Shown one piece after another: positions 28,933-38,621 of a DNA stretch of 64,000 nucleotides. Origin of the DNA: Oscillospiraceae bacterium (GTDB lineage: Bacteria; Bacillota; Clostridia; Oscillospirales; CAG-272); the NCBI GenBank assembly GCA_015064585.1, contig SVRY01000009.1, forward strand, positions 1 through 64,000, written 5' to 3'. A program made the position numbers and the translations under genes. Below the pieces are notes generated by a model. It was not told the origin of the DNA, did no database searches, and saw only the letters and a program-made list of their open reading frames with translations. How positions within the stretch are numbered: the stretch's first letter is position 1; every line of letters begins with the position of its first letter.

Positions 28933-30066
28933 ATGAAAAAAATTATATCAGTTATTATTGCATTATTTCTATGCAATTCGGTTCCTGTTTTTGCCATTGA
29001 GTCGGAATTAGATGCAGAAAGTGTAATCCTCATGGAGGCGTCAACAGGGGAGGTTTTGTATGAAAAAAACGCAGATGCACCTCTTCCGCCAGCTTCTGTC
29101 ACTAAGATTATGACAGTTTTATTGATCATGGAAGCTATTCACCAAGGAAAATTTGAACTGGGTGATAAAGTCAGTGTCAGTGAGCATGCGGCTAATATGG
29201 GCGGCTCGCAGGTCTATTTAGAGCCCGGGGAACAAATGACTGTAGATGAGCTGCTCAAATGTGTTGTGGTGGCATCCGCCAATGATGCCGCTGCGGCACT
29301 TGCCGAATTTTGTTGCGGCAGTGAAGAGGAATTTGTAGATCAAATGAATCGACGCGCCAAAGAACTCGGTATGAATAATACTCATTTTGAAAACACAAAT
29401 GGTTTGGATGATACAACCACAAAGCATCTGACTTCGGCAAGAGATATTGCGATCATGTCCGCTGAGCTATTAAAACATGAGCAGATTTTCGCCTACACCA
29501 ATATCTGGATGGACACCATTCGAAACGGAACTTTCGGATTGACCAACACAAACCGTTTGATCCGTTTTTACAAAGGTGCTAACGGGCTGAAAACAGGATC
29601 AACTTCCAAAGCGGGTTTTTGCATTTCAGCAACCGCACTGCGGGATGGTTTGCAATTGATTGCAGTGGTGATGGCAAGTCCCACAAGAGATGCCCGAAAT
29701 AATATAGCAGTGAAATTACTGGACCACGGCTTTGCCAATTACGGCTTTTACGCGGATGAAGCTGCCGATCTGGAGAATGTCACCATTCCCGTAAAGGGAA
29801 GTGTTAATACAGAAATAACGGTACGCGTTCCCGATTCTTTCCGAAAACTGGTTGAAAAAAATCAAAAGGATAAGATAGAACGCTTTGTCAGTATTGAGAG
29901 TGAATTAAAAGCTCCCATTAAACAAGGCACAACGGTGGGAAATATTACATATACCATGAACGGAAAGGAAATAGGGAGTATGCCTATTGTGGCAAACGAA
30001 AATGCCGATAGGATAGAATTTTGGGATCTACTGAAAATTGCCTTGAAAAAACTTGCTATATTCTAA
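28933..30066 (+). CDS. dacF: D-alanyl-D-alanine carboxypeptidase (DacF/PBP5-like)
   Basis: PPASVTKIMTVLL (SxxK), SANDAAAAL (SxN), GANGLKTGSTSKAGFC (KTG). Confidence 0.95.
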   Translation: MKKIISVIIALFLCNSVPVFAIESELDAESVILMEASTGEVLYEKNADAPLPPASVTKIMTVLLIMEAIHQGKFELGDKVSVSEHAANMGGSQVYLEPGEQMTVDELLKCVVVASANDAAAALAEFCCGSEEEFVDQMNRRAKELGMNNTHFENTNGLDDTTTKHLTSARDIAIMSAELLKHEQIFAYTNIWMDTIRNGTFGLTNTNRLIRFYKGANGLKTGSTSKAGFCISATALRDGLQLIAVVMASPTRDARNNIAVKLLDHGFANYGFYADEAADLENVTIPVKGSVNTEITVRVPDSFRKLVEKNQKDKIERFVSIESELKAPIKQGTTVGNITYTMNGKEIGSMPIVANENADRIEFWDLLKIALKKLAIF

Positions 30067-30136
30067 AAAAACACTTGCATATTTCCAAAAGATAGGATAT
30101 AATGATATCGTGAAAAATATTTACTCTTGACGGAGG

Positions 30137-31492
30137 ATGTTTATGTCTGTAAAATTGAATGACTGTTATTTAAAACCTTTTATCAGTAGCAGTGAATATG
30201 AAGCAATTGCAGGTGAGATTCAATCTGCACTTGTAACCACTCGCGAAAAGAGCGGTGCCGGCAACGATTTTCTGGGTTGGTTGGATCTGCCTGAAAATTT
30301 CGACAAAAAAGAATTGTTTGATATTGAAGAAGCGGCAAAGGATATTCGATCCATGTGCGATGTCCTTTTGGTAATTGGCATTGGCGGTTCTTATTTGGGT
30401 GCGCGTGCTGCTGTTGAATTTGTTCACGGTCCCCGCTACAACAATTTAAAGAAAGATACACCTGACATATATTTCGTCGGCAACGATATCAGCCCTTCCA
30501 CTGTTTCTGAATTGCTGTCCATTGTTGAGGATAGACAGGTTTGCCTGAATGTCATTTCCAAATCAGGAACCACCACCGAGCCTGCCATCGCTTTCCGTAT
30601 TTTCCGTGAATACATGGAAAATAAATACGGTGAAGAGGAAGCGGCAAAGCGTATTTTTGTGACTACAGACCGTGCGCGCGGTAAGCTGAAGGAGCTTTCC
30701 GATGCCAAGGGATACCGTACTTTTGTGGTTCCGGATGATATTGGCGGCAGATTTTCCGTTTTGACCCCTGTTGGTCTTCTACCCATTGCTGTTTCGGGTG
30801 CAGATGTGCGTGCTATGCTGCAAGGTGCGGCGGATGCTAGAAACGCATTTCTGTTTGAAGAAAATATTGAAAAGAACGACTGCTTGAAATATGCGGCAAT
30901 TCGTAATATCCTGCTTCGCAGTGGTAAGAGCATTGAGATTCTTGCTGGTTATGAACCTGCATTTGCTATGACATGTGAATGGTGGAAACAGCTGTACGGT
31001 GAAAGTGAGGGCAAGGGCGGTAACGGTCTGTATCCTGCGTCGGTATGCTTTACTACCGATCTGCACTCTCTTGGCCAGTTCATTCAGGACGGTACTGCGT
31101 TGATGTTTGAAACTGTTTTGGATCTCAAGACTCCCAAGGCGAAGACCGTAATTCCGTATGATCCTGCCAATACCGACGGTTTAAATTATATTGCCGGAAA
31201 AAGCATGCACGAAGTAAACCGCGTGGCTATGCAGGCAACGGCTCTTGCGCATGTGGATGGCGGTGTACCCAATCTTGTGATCGAGCTTGCCGATCGCAGC
31301 TCTTACAGCTTTGGTTATATGGTATACTTCTTTGAGCTTGCTTGCGCAGTTTCGGGCTATACTATTGGGGTGAATCCCTTTGATCAACCCGGTGTGGAAG
31401 CATACAAAAAGAATATGTTTGCGCTACTTGGCAAGCAGGGTAGCGAATTTGACGCGATCCGTGCCGCCATTGGTGAAAAAATTTCAAAATAA
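30137..31492 (+). CDS. pgi: Glucose-6-phosphate isomerase
   Basis: VIGIGGSYLGARAAVEFV, ISKSGTTTEPAIAFRIFR, NPFDQPGVEAYKKNMFALLGK. Confidence 0.96.
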   Translation: MFMSVKLNDCYLKPFISSSEYEAIAGEIQSALVTTREKSGAGNDFLGWLDLPENFDKKELFDIEEAAKDIRSMCDVLLVIGIGGSYLGARAAVEFVHGPRYNNLKKDTPDIYFVGNDISPSTVSELLSIVEDRQVCLNVISKSGTTTEPAIAFRIFREYMENKYGEEEAAKRIFVTTDRARGKLKELSDAKGYRTFVVPDDIGGRFSVLTPVGLLPIAVSGADVRAMLQGAADARNAFLFEENIEKNDCLKYAAIRNILLRSGKSIEILAGYEPAFAMTCEWWKQLYGESEGKGGNGLYPASVCFTTDLHSLGQFIQDGTALMFETVLDLKTPKAKTVIPYDPANTDGLNYIAGKSMHEVNRVAMQATALAHVDGGVPNLVIELADRSSYSFGYMVYFFELACAVSGYTIGVNPFDQPGVEAYKKNMFALLGKQGSEFDAIRAAIGEKISK

Positions 31493-31608
31493 TCGTTAAA
31501 AAACGATAAAACGCTATTGCAAAATCCATAACTTTCATGTATAATATCAATAACGCAAGCGCGTAGCAAATAACAATGGGCATCCAAGCCCGCCAAGGAG
31601 GGTTTCAC

Positions 31609-32016
31609 ATGATAAAGTTAATTATGGGACTGAAAGGCACCGGTAAAACAAAGCAGATCGTAGATATGGCAAACGCAACTCTTGAAACCGCAAAAGGTTC
31701 TGTTGTATTTGTTGAAAAAGGCAATGCTTTGATTCACGAAGTGAAATATCAGGCTCGTTTGGTTGATACAGATGAATATCAGGTTAAGGGCGGCACCGCT
31801 TTGTTTGGATTTATTGCCGGTATCATTGCCAGTGACCATGACGCCAAGGACATTTTTGTTGACCAAGGCATGAAGATCTGTAATTACGATGCCAACGATT
31901 TTGCGGCATTCGTAGATGCCATCGCAAAAGTTGCGCAGTCTCATGAAGTTTCGATCACGCTTACCGCGTCCATTGATCCCGAGAATGCTCCTGAAGTTCT
32001 CAAATCTTACATTTAA
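31609..32016 (+). CDS. Small P-loop ATP-binding protein, conserved hypothetical
   Basis: IMGLKGTGKTKQIVDMAN Walker A near the N-terminus; strong SD (AAGGAGG). Confidence 0.8.
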   Translation: MIKLIMGLKGTGKTKQIVDMANATLETAKGSVVFVEKGNALIHEVKYQARLVDTDEYQVKGGTALFGFIAGIIASDHDAKDIFVDQGMKICNYDANDFAAFVDAIAKVAQSHEVSITLTASIDPENAPEVLKSYI

Positions 32017-32021
32017 TGAAA

Positions 32022-32065
32022 AAAGAAGTCATCTGATTCAGCATCAGGTGACTTTTTTTTTTATA
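32022..32065. terminator. Terminator between convergent genes
   Basis: AAGTCATCTGAT..ATCAGGTGACTT followed by T-run. Confidence 0.75.
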
Positions 32066-32073
32066 TTAATCGG

Positions 32074-33555
32074 TTATTCATTTAACAGTACATCGGAAAT
32101 AGATGCAACGATATCGGACGCTATTAGCGAAGGCTTTGCAATGCGTTTGATTGCATGATCACCTGCCAGTCCATGGATATAAGCGCCAAGGGAAGCGGCA
32201 TCAAAGGAGGATAATCCCAACGTCAAAAGGGCACCAATGATACCTGAAAGCACATCCCCTGAGCCCGCAGTTGCCATGCCGTTGTTACCCGATAGATTTA
32301 TGCGAGTTTCTCCAGACGGAGAGGCGATTACTGTGCGCGCACCTTTGAGAAGGGTAATAACTTCGTTATGTTTGGAAAATTCTACGGAATAGCTAAGAGG
32401 TTTTGCGATAATATCTTGTATGTTTTCTCCCGTCAGGCGCGAAAATTCTTTTGGATGAGGGGTAATGACGGCTCCTTTGGGTAGGAATGCACCGCTTTTG
32501 GCAAGCAGATTCAGTGCATCAGCATCCAAAACTGTTTTATTTGCGTCAAACACGGAAAGAAGCATATGTAGAATCTTACCGGCGGTTTCATTGATACCGA
32601 TCCCCGGTCCTGCCACAAGAGAATTGCAGGAACAAAGAGCTTTTTCCAGCATTCTGAAATCGGGTGATTGGCTGTCGTAGCAAACTAAGACCGCTTCCGG
32701 GAGCATGGTTTGCAGGATCATACGGTTTTCGATGGGAGTAATGATCTTAACCAGTCCCACTCCGGTGCGGTAGGCAGCAAGAGCGGCAAGATATGCTGCA
32801 CCTGCCATTCCCAATGAACCCGCATAAATAGCGAGCGTGCCAAAGGTACCTTTGTGACTGTTGTCGGGACGGGAAGGGTAAAGTGCAAGATCGTTCAATG
32901 AGGCGTAAGGAGATTTTACATTAAGAGGGACGGGTATGCCTGCATCCAACAGTACCACTTTTCCTGCATGGTCTGCGCCGGGATATACCATCAGACCCGG
33001 CTTTTTACGGGTGAAGGTCAGGGTGGTATGGGCAAAAATTGCATAACGGTCACTTCTGCCGGTATCAGCTTCCACTCCGCTTGGAATATCCAAAGAGATG
33101 ATTGGCAAATGGCTGTTGTTGACATATTTAAAAATCCGTTGCACTTCTTTGGAAAGAGGCAGGTGAAATCCAATACCGTAATAGGCGTCAATGATGAGAT
33201 CAAATTCATTCAAAGATATGTTATGGGCAAAGCATACACCTGTTTCTTTGGCCTTTTTATAACAAATTGCATTGGGAGAATCTATTTGCCCGACATATGG
33301 ATGATAAACGGTAACCGAATAGAGCGGATGTAACAAACATGCAAGCATCAGTCCGTCGGCACCGTTATTACCTTTTCCGCAAAGGATCAAAATACGGCAA
33401 CTTGGGTAATGATCTTTGATGTATTCGGCAGATACACTTGCCGCCTCAGTTATCATTTGCAAATTTGAAACACCGTTTTTTTCATGACAGTTTTCAAGAT
33501 GACGCAGTTCATCGGAAGTTAAGTATATTTCCACTGTGTTCCTCTCTTTCTGCAT
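32074..33555 (-). CDS. Bifunctional NAD(P)H-hydrate epimerase / ADP-dependent dehydratase
   Basis: N-terminal YjeF epimerase (ILCGKGNNGADGLMLACLL) and C-terminal kinase-like (VITPHPKEFSRLTG, NGMATAGSGDVLSGIIGALL). Confidence 0.94.
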   Translation of the reverse strand: MQKERNTVEIYLTSDELRHLENCHEKNGVSNLQMITEAASVSAEYIKDHYPSCRILILCGKGNNGADGLMLACLLHPLYSVTVYHPYVGQIDSPNAICYKKAKETGVCFAHNISLNEFDLIIDAYYGIGFHLPLSKEVQRIFKYVNNSHLPIISLDIPSGVEADTGRSDRYAIFAHTTLTFTRKKPGLMVYPGADHAGKVVLLDAGIPVPLNVKSPYASLNDLALYPSRPDNSHKGTFGTLAIYAGSLGMAGAAYLAALAAYRTGVGLVKIITPIENRMILQTMLPEAVLVCYDSQSPDFRMLEKALCSCNSLVAGPGIGINETAGKILHMLLSVFDANKTVLDADALNLLAKSGAFLPKGAVITPHPKEFSRLTGENIQDIIAKPLSYSVEFSKHNEVITLLKGARTVIASPSGETRINLSGNNGMATAGSGDVLSGIIGALLTLGLSSFDAASLGAYIHGLAGDHAIKRIAKPSLIASDIVASISDVLLNE

Positions 33556-34708
33556 CGGTTAATAGTTTATCCAGAGTGAGTGATACACCCAAAAGCGTGC
33601 ATGCGGCACGGTAGCGCTCCAAAGCTTTGTCACGGCGAATGCCGTGGGTGTTTTGGTACACTGCACGTAAAATTACATTTTTGGGGGTCTCTTCAGGGTC
33701 GATCAGTTCAAATGCATCCACGGCATAGCCTTCTGCTTCCAATCTGAGTGCACGCAGTGCATCTGTGGCTGCTGTACAGAATTTTTGACGCAAAATGGAA
33801 TGCTCCATAATGAAGCCAAGGCTATCTGGCGTATTCTTTTTGCTTTGTGAAAACATTTCGTGATGGCAGCAAGGGGTGGAAAGTATGACCTTTGCACCAA
33901 ATCGGCATGCTCCTGCCAGAACAATATCGGTTGCGATATCGCATGCGTGTAAGGAGATCACCATGTCGGGTTTGCGGGGTATATCAAAATTCAGAATATC
34001 TTCTGCCACAAACTCCATGCCGTCAAAGCCTAACTTCTTTGCCAATTCCTTGCAAAAAGCAATCACATCGGTTTTGCGGTCAACGCCATAGATTTTGACT
34101 TTGCGGTTTAAAACCGCTGTTAAATAGTAGTATACAGCGAAGGTCAGATAGCTCTTTCCGCAACAAAGATCACAGATGGTAAGCTCCCCCTCTGCGGGCA
34201 GTTCGGGATAAACATCACGCACGATCTCAATAAATTTATTGATCTGGCGGAATTTTGCCATTTTTCTTTCAAACACTTTGCCGTTGGCATCCGATACGCC
34301 AAGAGCAAATAGAAAATCACGGCAGGCACTACTGTCAAGAATGTACTGCTTTTGACGGTTGTGATCTGTTGCCTCTGCTTTAACATTTCGCTTGATCTTG
34401 TCTGATACCAGAATTTTGCCCTTTTTGGTAATACGGCAATCAAATTGACCTTCAGCGGCGTGCAGATGAAATTCCGAAAAGATATTTAACATTTGAATGA
34501 CCCGAGAGGGCATTTCATCTTCTTTAAAATTCTCGTGCAGAGCTTTTCCGTCCGAAAGATAACGGGTAATACGCCATAACGTATTTTCTCCCTGTTTGAC
34601 GGGAACTGCTTCACACCGCAGAACATTTTTATCATGACCACCGCCAAAGACCACCTTGCGCAGGCATCCGAGCGAAAACAACTCGGCAACGGTGTTTTCT
34701 ATTTGCAT
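33509..34708 (-). CDS. SAM-dependent methyltransferase
   Basis: ICDLCCGKSYLTFAVYYYL, DMVISLHACDIATDIVLAGA, ILSTPCCHHE. Confidence 0.85.
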   Translation of the reverse strand: MQIENTVAELFSLGCLRKVVFGGGHDKNVLRCEAVPVKQGENTLWRITRYLSDGKALHENFKEDEMPSRVIQMLNIFSEFHLHAAEGQFDCRITKKGKILVSDKIKRNVKAEATDHNRQKQYILDSSACRDFLFALGVSDANGKVFERKMAKFRQINKFIEIVRDVYPELPAEGELTICDLCCGKSYLTFAVYYYLTAVLNRKVKIYGVDRKTDVIAFCKELAKKLGFDGMEFVAEDILNFDIPRKPDMVISLHACDIATDIVLAGACRFGAKVILSTPCCHHEMFSQSKKNTPDSLGFIMEHSILRQKFCTAATDALRALRLEAEGYAVDAFELIDPEETPKNVILRAVYQNTHGIRRDKALERYRAACTLLGVSLTLDKLLTDAEREEHSGNILNFR

Positions 34709-34805
34709 TATATCCACTGCACTGTACTCCTTTAAAATTCTAAGTTCATCATAGCAAATATTATTCTCAAAAGCAAGGTACATCACAAAAAAATTATTTT
34801 GTATC

Positions 34806-34834
34806 TTGCATTTTTTTTTAAAATATCGTATAAT
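34806..34834 (+). promoter_or_regulatory. Candidate promoter for the rsgA-spoVM unit
   Basis: TTGCAT (34806-34811), 17-bp spacer, TATAAT (34829-34834). Confidence 0.45.
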
Positions 34835-34995
34835 AACTACAATGCATTATGTGGGAGACAGCGTGAAAACTTGGCTTTAGTAGCATTAACCGATTGATTC
34901 ACACTCAAATTTTCTTACTATGGGATCTATCCCATTTTGCCCCTAAGCGGCATAAAAATTTAATAGCACTATTTGTGCTGACGCAAGGCGTCAGA

Positions 34996-35946
34996 ATGGA
35001 AATTTACATGGAAAATCAACTGATCAAGGGAAGAATTTTAGAATCTTCGGGAGGATTGTATACAGTTCTTACCGAAAATGGAGATAACATAAAATGCAAG
35101 CCCAGAGGGAAATTCAGAAATGAGCATTTAAAGGTATTGGTGGGGGATTACGTGACTTTGCTTTTCGATGAAGGGGAGAATCCCTGTATTGAAACGGTAT
35201 GTGAGCGAAAAAATGCACTCATTCGCCCCAGTATGGCAAATTTGGATGCTCTCTTTTGTGTTGTAGCGGCAGCTCGTCCTGCTCCTGCCATGCTTACCTT
35301 GGATAAACTGATCAGCATAGCGGATCATTTGGGTATTGAGCCAATCATTGTGGTCAGTAAAAGCGATCTTGAATCCGAACTTGCTGATAAATTGGAACAA
35401 ACCTACCGCCAATGCGGTTTCACTGTATTTTCCTGTTCCTCTGTTTCGGGAGACGGAGTAGAAAGCATCAGAACATATATTGAAGATAACTGTCAAAATG
35501 CAACCATCGCATTTGCCGGTGCTTCCGGGGTCGGAAAATCCACGCTGATCAATCATTTGTTTCCGGGCACTTCTTTGGAAACCGGTACGGTTGCCGAAAA
35601 AACAGGCAGAGGTAGACATACCACAAGAGCGGTTTCACTGCTCCCGCTGTCGATGTTGTTGCAAAACAAATGTGTAAGCGGCTTTCTTGCCGATACACCC
35701 GGCTTCTCCATGCTTGATTTTGCCACTTTTGATTTTTACCGCCTGGAGGATCTTCCTAAGGCATTTCGCGAATTTCGCCCTCATCTTGGCTGTTGCCGCT
35801 ATCAGAAATGTACCCATCTCAAAGAAGACGGCTGCGCTGTGATTGCAGCGGTTATGAGGGGTGAAATTCCGCAAACACGACATGAAAGCTATTTGGATCT
35901 ATATGCCACACTGAAAAGCAAACCATCGTGGGCAAAAAAAGAGTAA
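34996..35946 (+). CDS. rsgA: Ribosome small subunit-dependent GTPase RsgA
   Basis: Circularly permuted GTPase: ANLDALFCVVAA, VVSKSD, FAGASGVGKSTLINHLFPG, KTGRGRHTTRAVSLL, DTPGFS, zinc motif C..CC.Y.KCTH. Start uncertain (34996 or 35008). Confidence 0.95.
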   Translation: MEIYMENQLIKGRILESSGGLYTVLTENGDNIKCKPRGKFRNEHLKVLVGDYVTLLFDEGENPCIETVCERKNALIRPSMANLDALFCVVAAARPAPAMLTLDKLISIADHLGIEPIIVVSKSDLESELADKLEQTYRQCGFTVFSCSSVSGDGVESIRTYIEDNCQNATIAFAGASGVGKSTLINHLFPGTSLETGTVAEKTGRGRHTTRAVSLLPLSMLLQNKCVSGFLADTPGFSMLDFATFDFYRLEDLPKAFREFRPHLGCCRYQKCTHLKEDGCAVIAAVMRGEIPQTRHESYLDLYATLKSKPSWAKKE

Positions 35947-36002
35947 CCTGTAGGTAAAAAACGCATATTCTTCTAACAGTACGATATGTAAAGGAGAAGC
36001 GT

Positions 36003-36077
36003 ATGAAGATTGTAGTAGTCCGTTCACCCAAAATATTTGCCCCCATTCTTCGCTATGTCTTCAAAATCAAAAAGTAA
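36003..36077 (+). CDS. spoVM: Stage V sporulation protein SpoVM (24 aa)
   Basis: MKIVVVRSPKIFAPILRYVFKIKK; AAGGAG SD at 35991; next to rsgA; amphipathic helix with Pro; not in ORF track because of size. Confidence 0.85.
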   Translation: MKIVVVRSPKIFAPILRYVFKIKK

Positions 36078-36081
36078 CAGG

Positions 36082-36112
36082 AAGCGTTGCCGTATGGCAG
36101 CGCTTTTGTTTT
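36082..36112 (+). terminator. Terminator after spoVM
   Basis: AAGCGTTGCC-GTAT-GGCAGCGCTT followed by T-rich tract. Confidence 0.75.
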
Positions 36113-36157
36113 GCACAAATATTTGGAAGCAACATATATTGTAGGGAGGTGATGCAT

Positions 36158-36601
36158 ATGGATAATCCAACGATTCCCACAGGAAGACTGATCATAAAAG
36201 CGAAATCGGGTACGGTAGACTTCCCGGTGGAAGGGGTAATGATAACACTGACAAGTGAATTAGGCGAAAATTCCACGGTTGAATCGGTCATCTATACAGA
36301 TGCAAGCGGTATTGCGGGTCCTGTGACCCTGCCATCCTCCGGACTGCCTTTGCCCGGGGAGGAAAAAAAGGATCTGCTTTCCTATATTGTGGAGGCTGAT
36401 AAAGGGGGATACTATTCACTTATTCGTTATGGAATTAATATATTTCCGGACACCACCACCATTCTCAATTTGTTTATGATACCGCTTCCAATCAATCTCG
36501 GGACAGGATTATATGAAAATGGTCAGGTTGTATTCCCGGATGCGGATGAAAATGGCGGTAACACCATATATATACGGCCGGAAAGGCAGGGAAATACGTG
36601 A
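36158..36601 (+). CDS. Hypothetical protein, possible carboxypeptidase-regulatory-like beta domain
   Basis: Strong SD (GGGAGGTGATGCAT); GRLIIKAKSGTVDFPVEGVMITLTSE...YTDASGIAGPVTLP; overlaps next gene. Confidence 0.7.
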   Translation: MDNPTIPTGRLIIKAKSGTVDFPVEGVMITLTSELGENSTVESVIYTDASGIAGPVTLPSSGLPLPGEEKKDLLSYIVEADKGGYYSLIRYGINIFPDTTTILNLFMIPLPINLGTGLYENGQVVFPDADENGGNTIYIRPERQGNT

Positions 36602-38016
36602 CAGGACAGGGTGCAATTTTACCGCTGATTCCCGAAACAGTCAGAGTGCATATCGGCCCTGCCGGTTCGGGCGGGGATATTGTGGAGGTCAGCTTTTTGG
36701 ATTACATACGCAATGTAGCGTCAAATGAGATATATCCCACCTGGCCGGAACAAGCGCTGATTGCCAATATTCTGGCGCAGATATCTTTTGCACTTAATCG
36801 TATCTATACCGAATATTACCCCAGCAGAGGATATGACTTTGATATTACTTCCTTCACAGGAACCGATCAGTCGTTTCAGATCAACGGAACTGTATATGAA
36901 AACATCGGAGATCTGGTGGATCGATTTTTTAACAGTTATATTCGCAGAAAAGGAAGCGTACTGCCTCTTTTTGCTCAGTACTGCGACGGAATCAACACTA
37001 CTTGTTCGGGTCTGTCCCAATGGGGAACAGCATCTTTGGCAGAACAAGGGTTGGACTATTTTGAAATACTGAAAAATTATTATGGTGAGGATATAGAGAT
37101 CGTGAGAAATGCCCCTATCGGAACACCGTCAGACAGCGCACCGTCGGCACCACTGCGTGAAGGCTCCAGCGGAAATGAAGTTGCCATTTTACAAACGAGA
37201 TTAAACCGTATTTCTGCAAACTATCCTTCCATACCAAAGATCAATCCCACCGACGGTATTTTTGGTCCCGAAACCGAAAGCGCAGTGCGAAAGTTTCAAG
37301 AAATTTTTTCTCTTAGCCAAGACGGCATTGTTGGAGATGCTACTTGGTACAAAGTTCGATCGGTATATAATGCGGTAAAACAGCTCAATGAATTGATATC
37401 GGAGGGGCTGACCTTTGACGAGGTGTCGCTGCAATACCCCGAAGATTTGCGAAAAGGTATGAGCGGTTTGTACGTGAGCATTTTACAGTACTATTTGAAT
37501 GTTGTTGCCACCTTCACAGAAGGTCTTTCTCCCATTCCCATAAACGGATATTTCGGTGACAGCACCGAAGGATTGGTACTTAGTTTTCAGCGCAATTCGG
37601 GTATTGCGGAAACAGGGATTGTGGATGAAGAAACATGGAATATACTGTACGAAAACTATATCGGTATCATAGAATCACTGCCGCCTTCTGCATTTGAAGG
37701 GATTGCACGCCCTTTTCCCGGGTCAACACTGCGTATTGGCTTTACGGGTGAGGATGTCAGAGATCTGCAAAGCTACATTAATGTATTGGCGAGTGTATAC
37801 GAGGGGATTCCCATCCTTACGGAAGACGGCATATTCGGCGAGAATACAAGGGATGCAGTGTATACTGTGCAAAGTCTTTACAATCTCACACAGGATGGAA
37901 CAGTGGATGCTATTACATGGGCAGTGATTGCCGATACCTACGATGATATTGTAAAAGGCAGCCAACGCAGTATAGGACAGTATCCCGGCTATGAGATCGG
38001 AGGAACACAGCCATGA
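36598..38016 (+). CDS. SpoIID/LytB-like domain fused to three peptidoglycan-binding (PG_binding_1) repeats
   Basis: FLDYIRNVASNEIYPTWPEQALIANILAQISFALNR...GLSQWGTASLAEQGLDYFEILKNYYG; three repeats of LR.G..G..V..LQ...DGIFG..T...V..FQ...GIVD..TW. Confidence 0.85.
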   Translation: MTGQGAILPLIPETVRVHIGPAGSGGDIVEVSFLDYIRNVASNEIYPTWPEQALIANILAQISFALNRIYTEYYPSRGYDFDITSFTGTDQSFQINGTVYENIGDLVDRFFNSYIRRKGSVLPLFAQYCDGINTTCSGLSQWGTASLAEQGLDYFEILKNYYGEDIEIVRNAPIGTPSDSAPSAPLREGSSGNEVAILQTRLNRISANYPSIPKINPTDGIFGPETESAVRKFQEIFSLSQDGIVGDATWYKVRSVYNAVKQLNELISEGLTFDEVSLQYPEDLRKGMSGLYVSILQYYLNVVATFTEGLSPIPINGYFGDSTEGLVLSFQRNSGIAETGIVDEETWNILYENYIGIIESLPPSAFEGIARPFPGSTLRIGFTGEDVRDLQSYINVLASVYEGIPILTEDGIFGENTRDAVYTVQSLYNLTQDGTVDAITWAVIADTYDDIVKGSQRSIGQYPGYEIGGTQP

Positions 38017-38525
38017 CAGGACAAAACCCGATTTACGAAATTCAGCAGTATCTGCGCATGCTTGCTAAAGACGGTTATCAAATTCCGCTTGTAATTCCCG
38101 ATGGGATATACGGCGAAGAAACAAGAACTGCAGTGCAGGTATTTCAAGGACTGCTGGGCCTTCCCATAACCGGACGAGTGGATTATACAACTTGGCAGGC
38201 GTTGCGCGCAGCATATGATGAAGTGCAAAGAAATAATGCTTTGTCAAGTCCGATCTATCCCTTTGAAGAAACACTGTTACAGGGCAGGGTGACCGAAGGA
38301 GATGCAATGCCGCTGATCTATATCATTCAAATCATTTTGCGTACCATCGGTGTTGCATATCAGAATTTGGAACAACAGGAGTTGAGCGGCGTATTTGATG
38401 AAAACACCATTCGAAATGTGCGAGATTTTCAAAGGGTTAATGGAATTGCCGCCACAGGAGAAGTGGACAAAAAAACATGGAACCGATTGGCGGAAGCGTA
38501 TAATAAATATCTCAACAGAGCTTGA
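38013..38525 (+). CDS. Protein of two peptidoglycan-binding (PG_binding_1) repeats
   Basis: VIPDGIYGEETRTAVQVFQGLLGLPITGRVDYTTWQ; GVFDENTIRNVRDFQRVNGIAATGEVDKKTWNRL; ATGA overlap with preceding gene. Confidence 0.85.
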   Translation: MTGQNPIYEIQQYLRMLAKDGYQIPLVIPDGIYGEETRTAVQVFQGLLGLPITGRVDYTTWQALRAAYDEVQRNNALSSPIYPFEETLLQGRVTEGDAMPLIYIIQIILRTIGVAYQNLEQQELSGVFDENTIRNVRDFQRVNGIAATGEVDKKTWNRLAEAYNKYLNRA

Positions 38526-38583
38526 GTCTATATAAAAATCCGCAGAAAAATGCGGATTTTTTAATTTTAGACCTTGTTTGACC

Positions 38584-38611
38584 TTGACAAATCAAAAATA
38601 AGTGTTATAAT
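38584..38611 (+). promoter_or_regulatory. ctsR operon promoter
   Basis: TTGACA (38584-38589), 16-bp spacer, TATAAT (38606-38611). Confidence 0.8.
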
Positions 38612-38621
38612 AGAATTGTAA

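Noticed and set aside
36120-36157. SigE/SigK promoter upstream of the SpoIID-like cluster
   Set aside because: CATATATT resembles a SigE -10, but no ATA -35 element lies at the correct distance.
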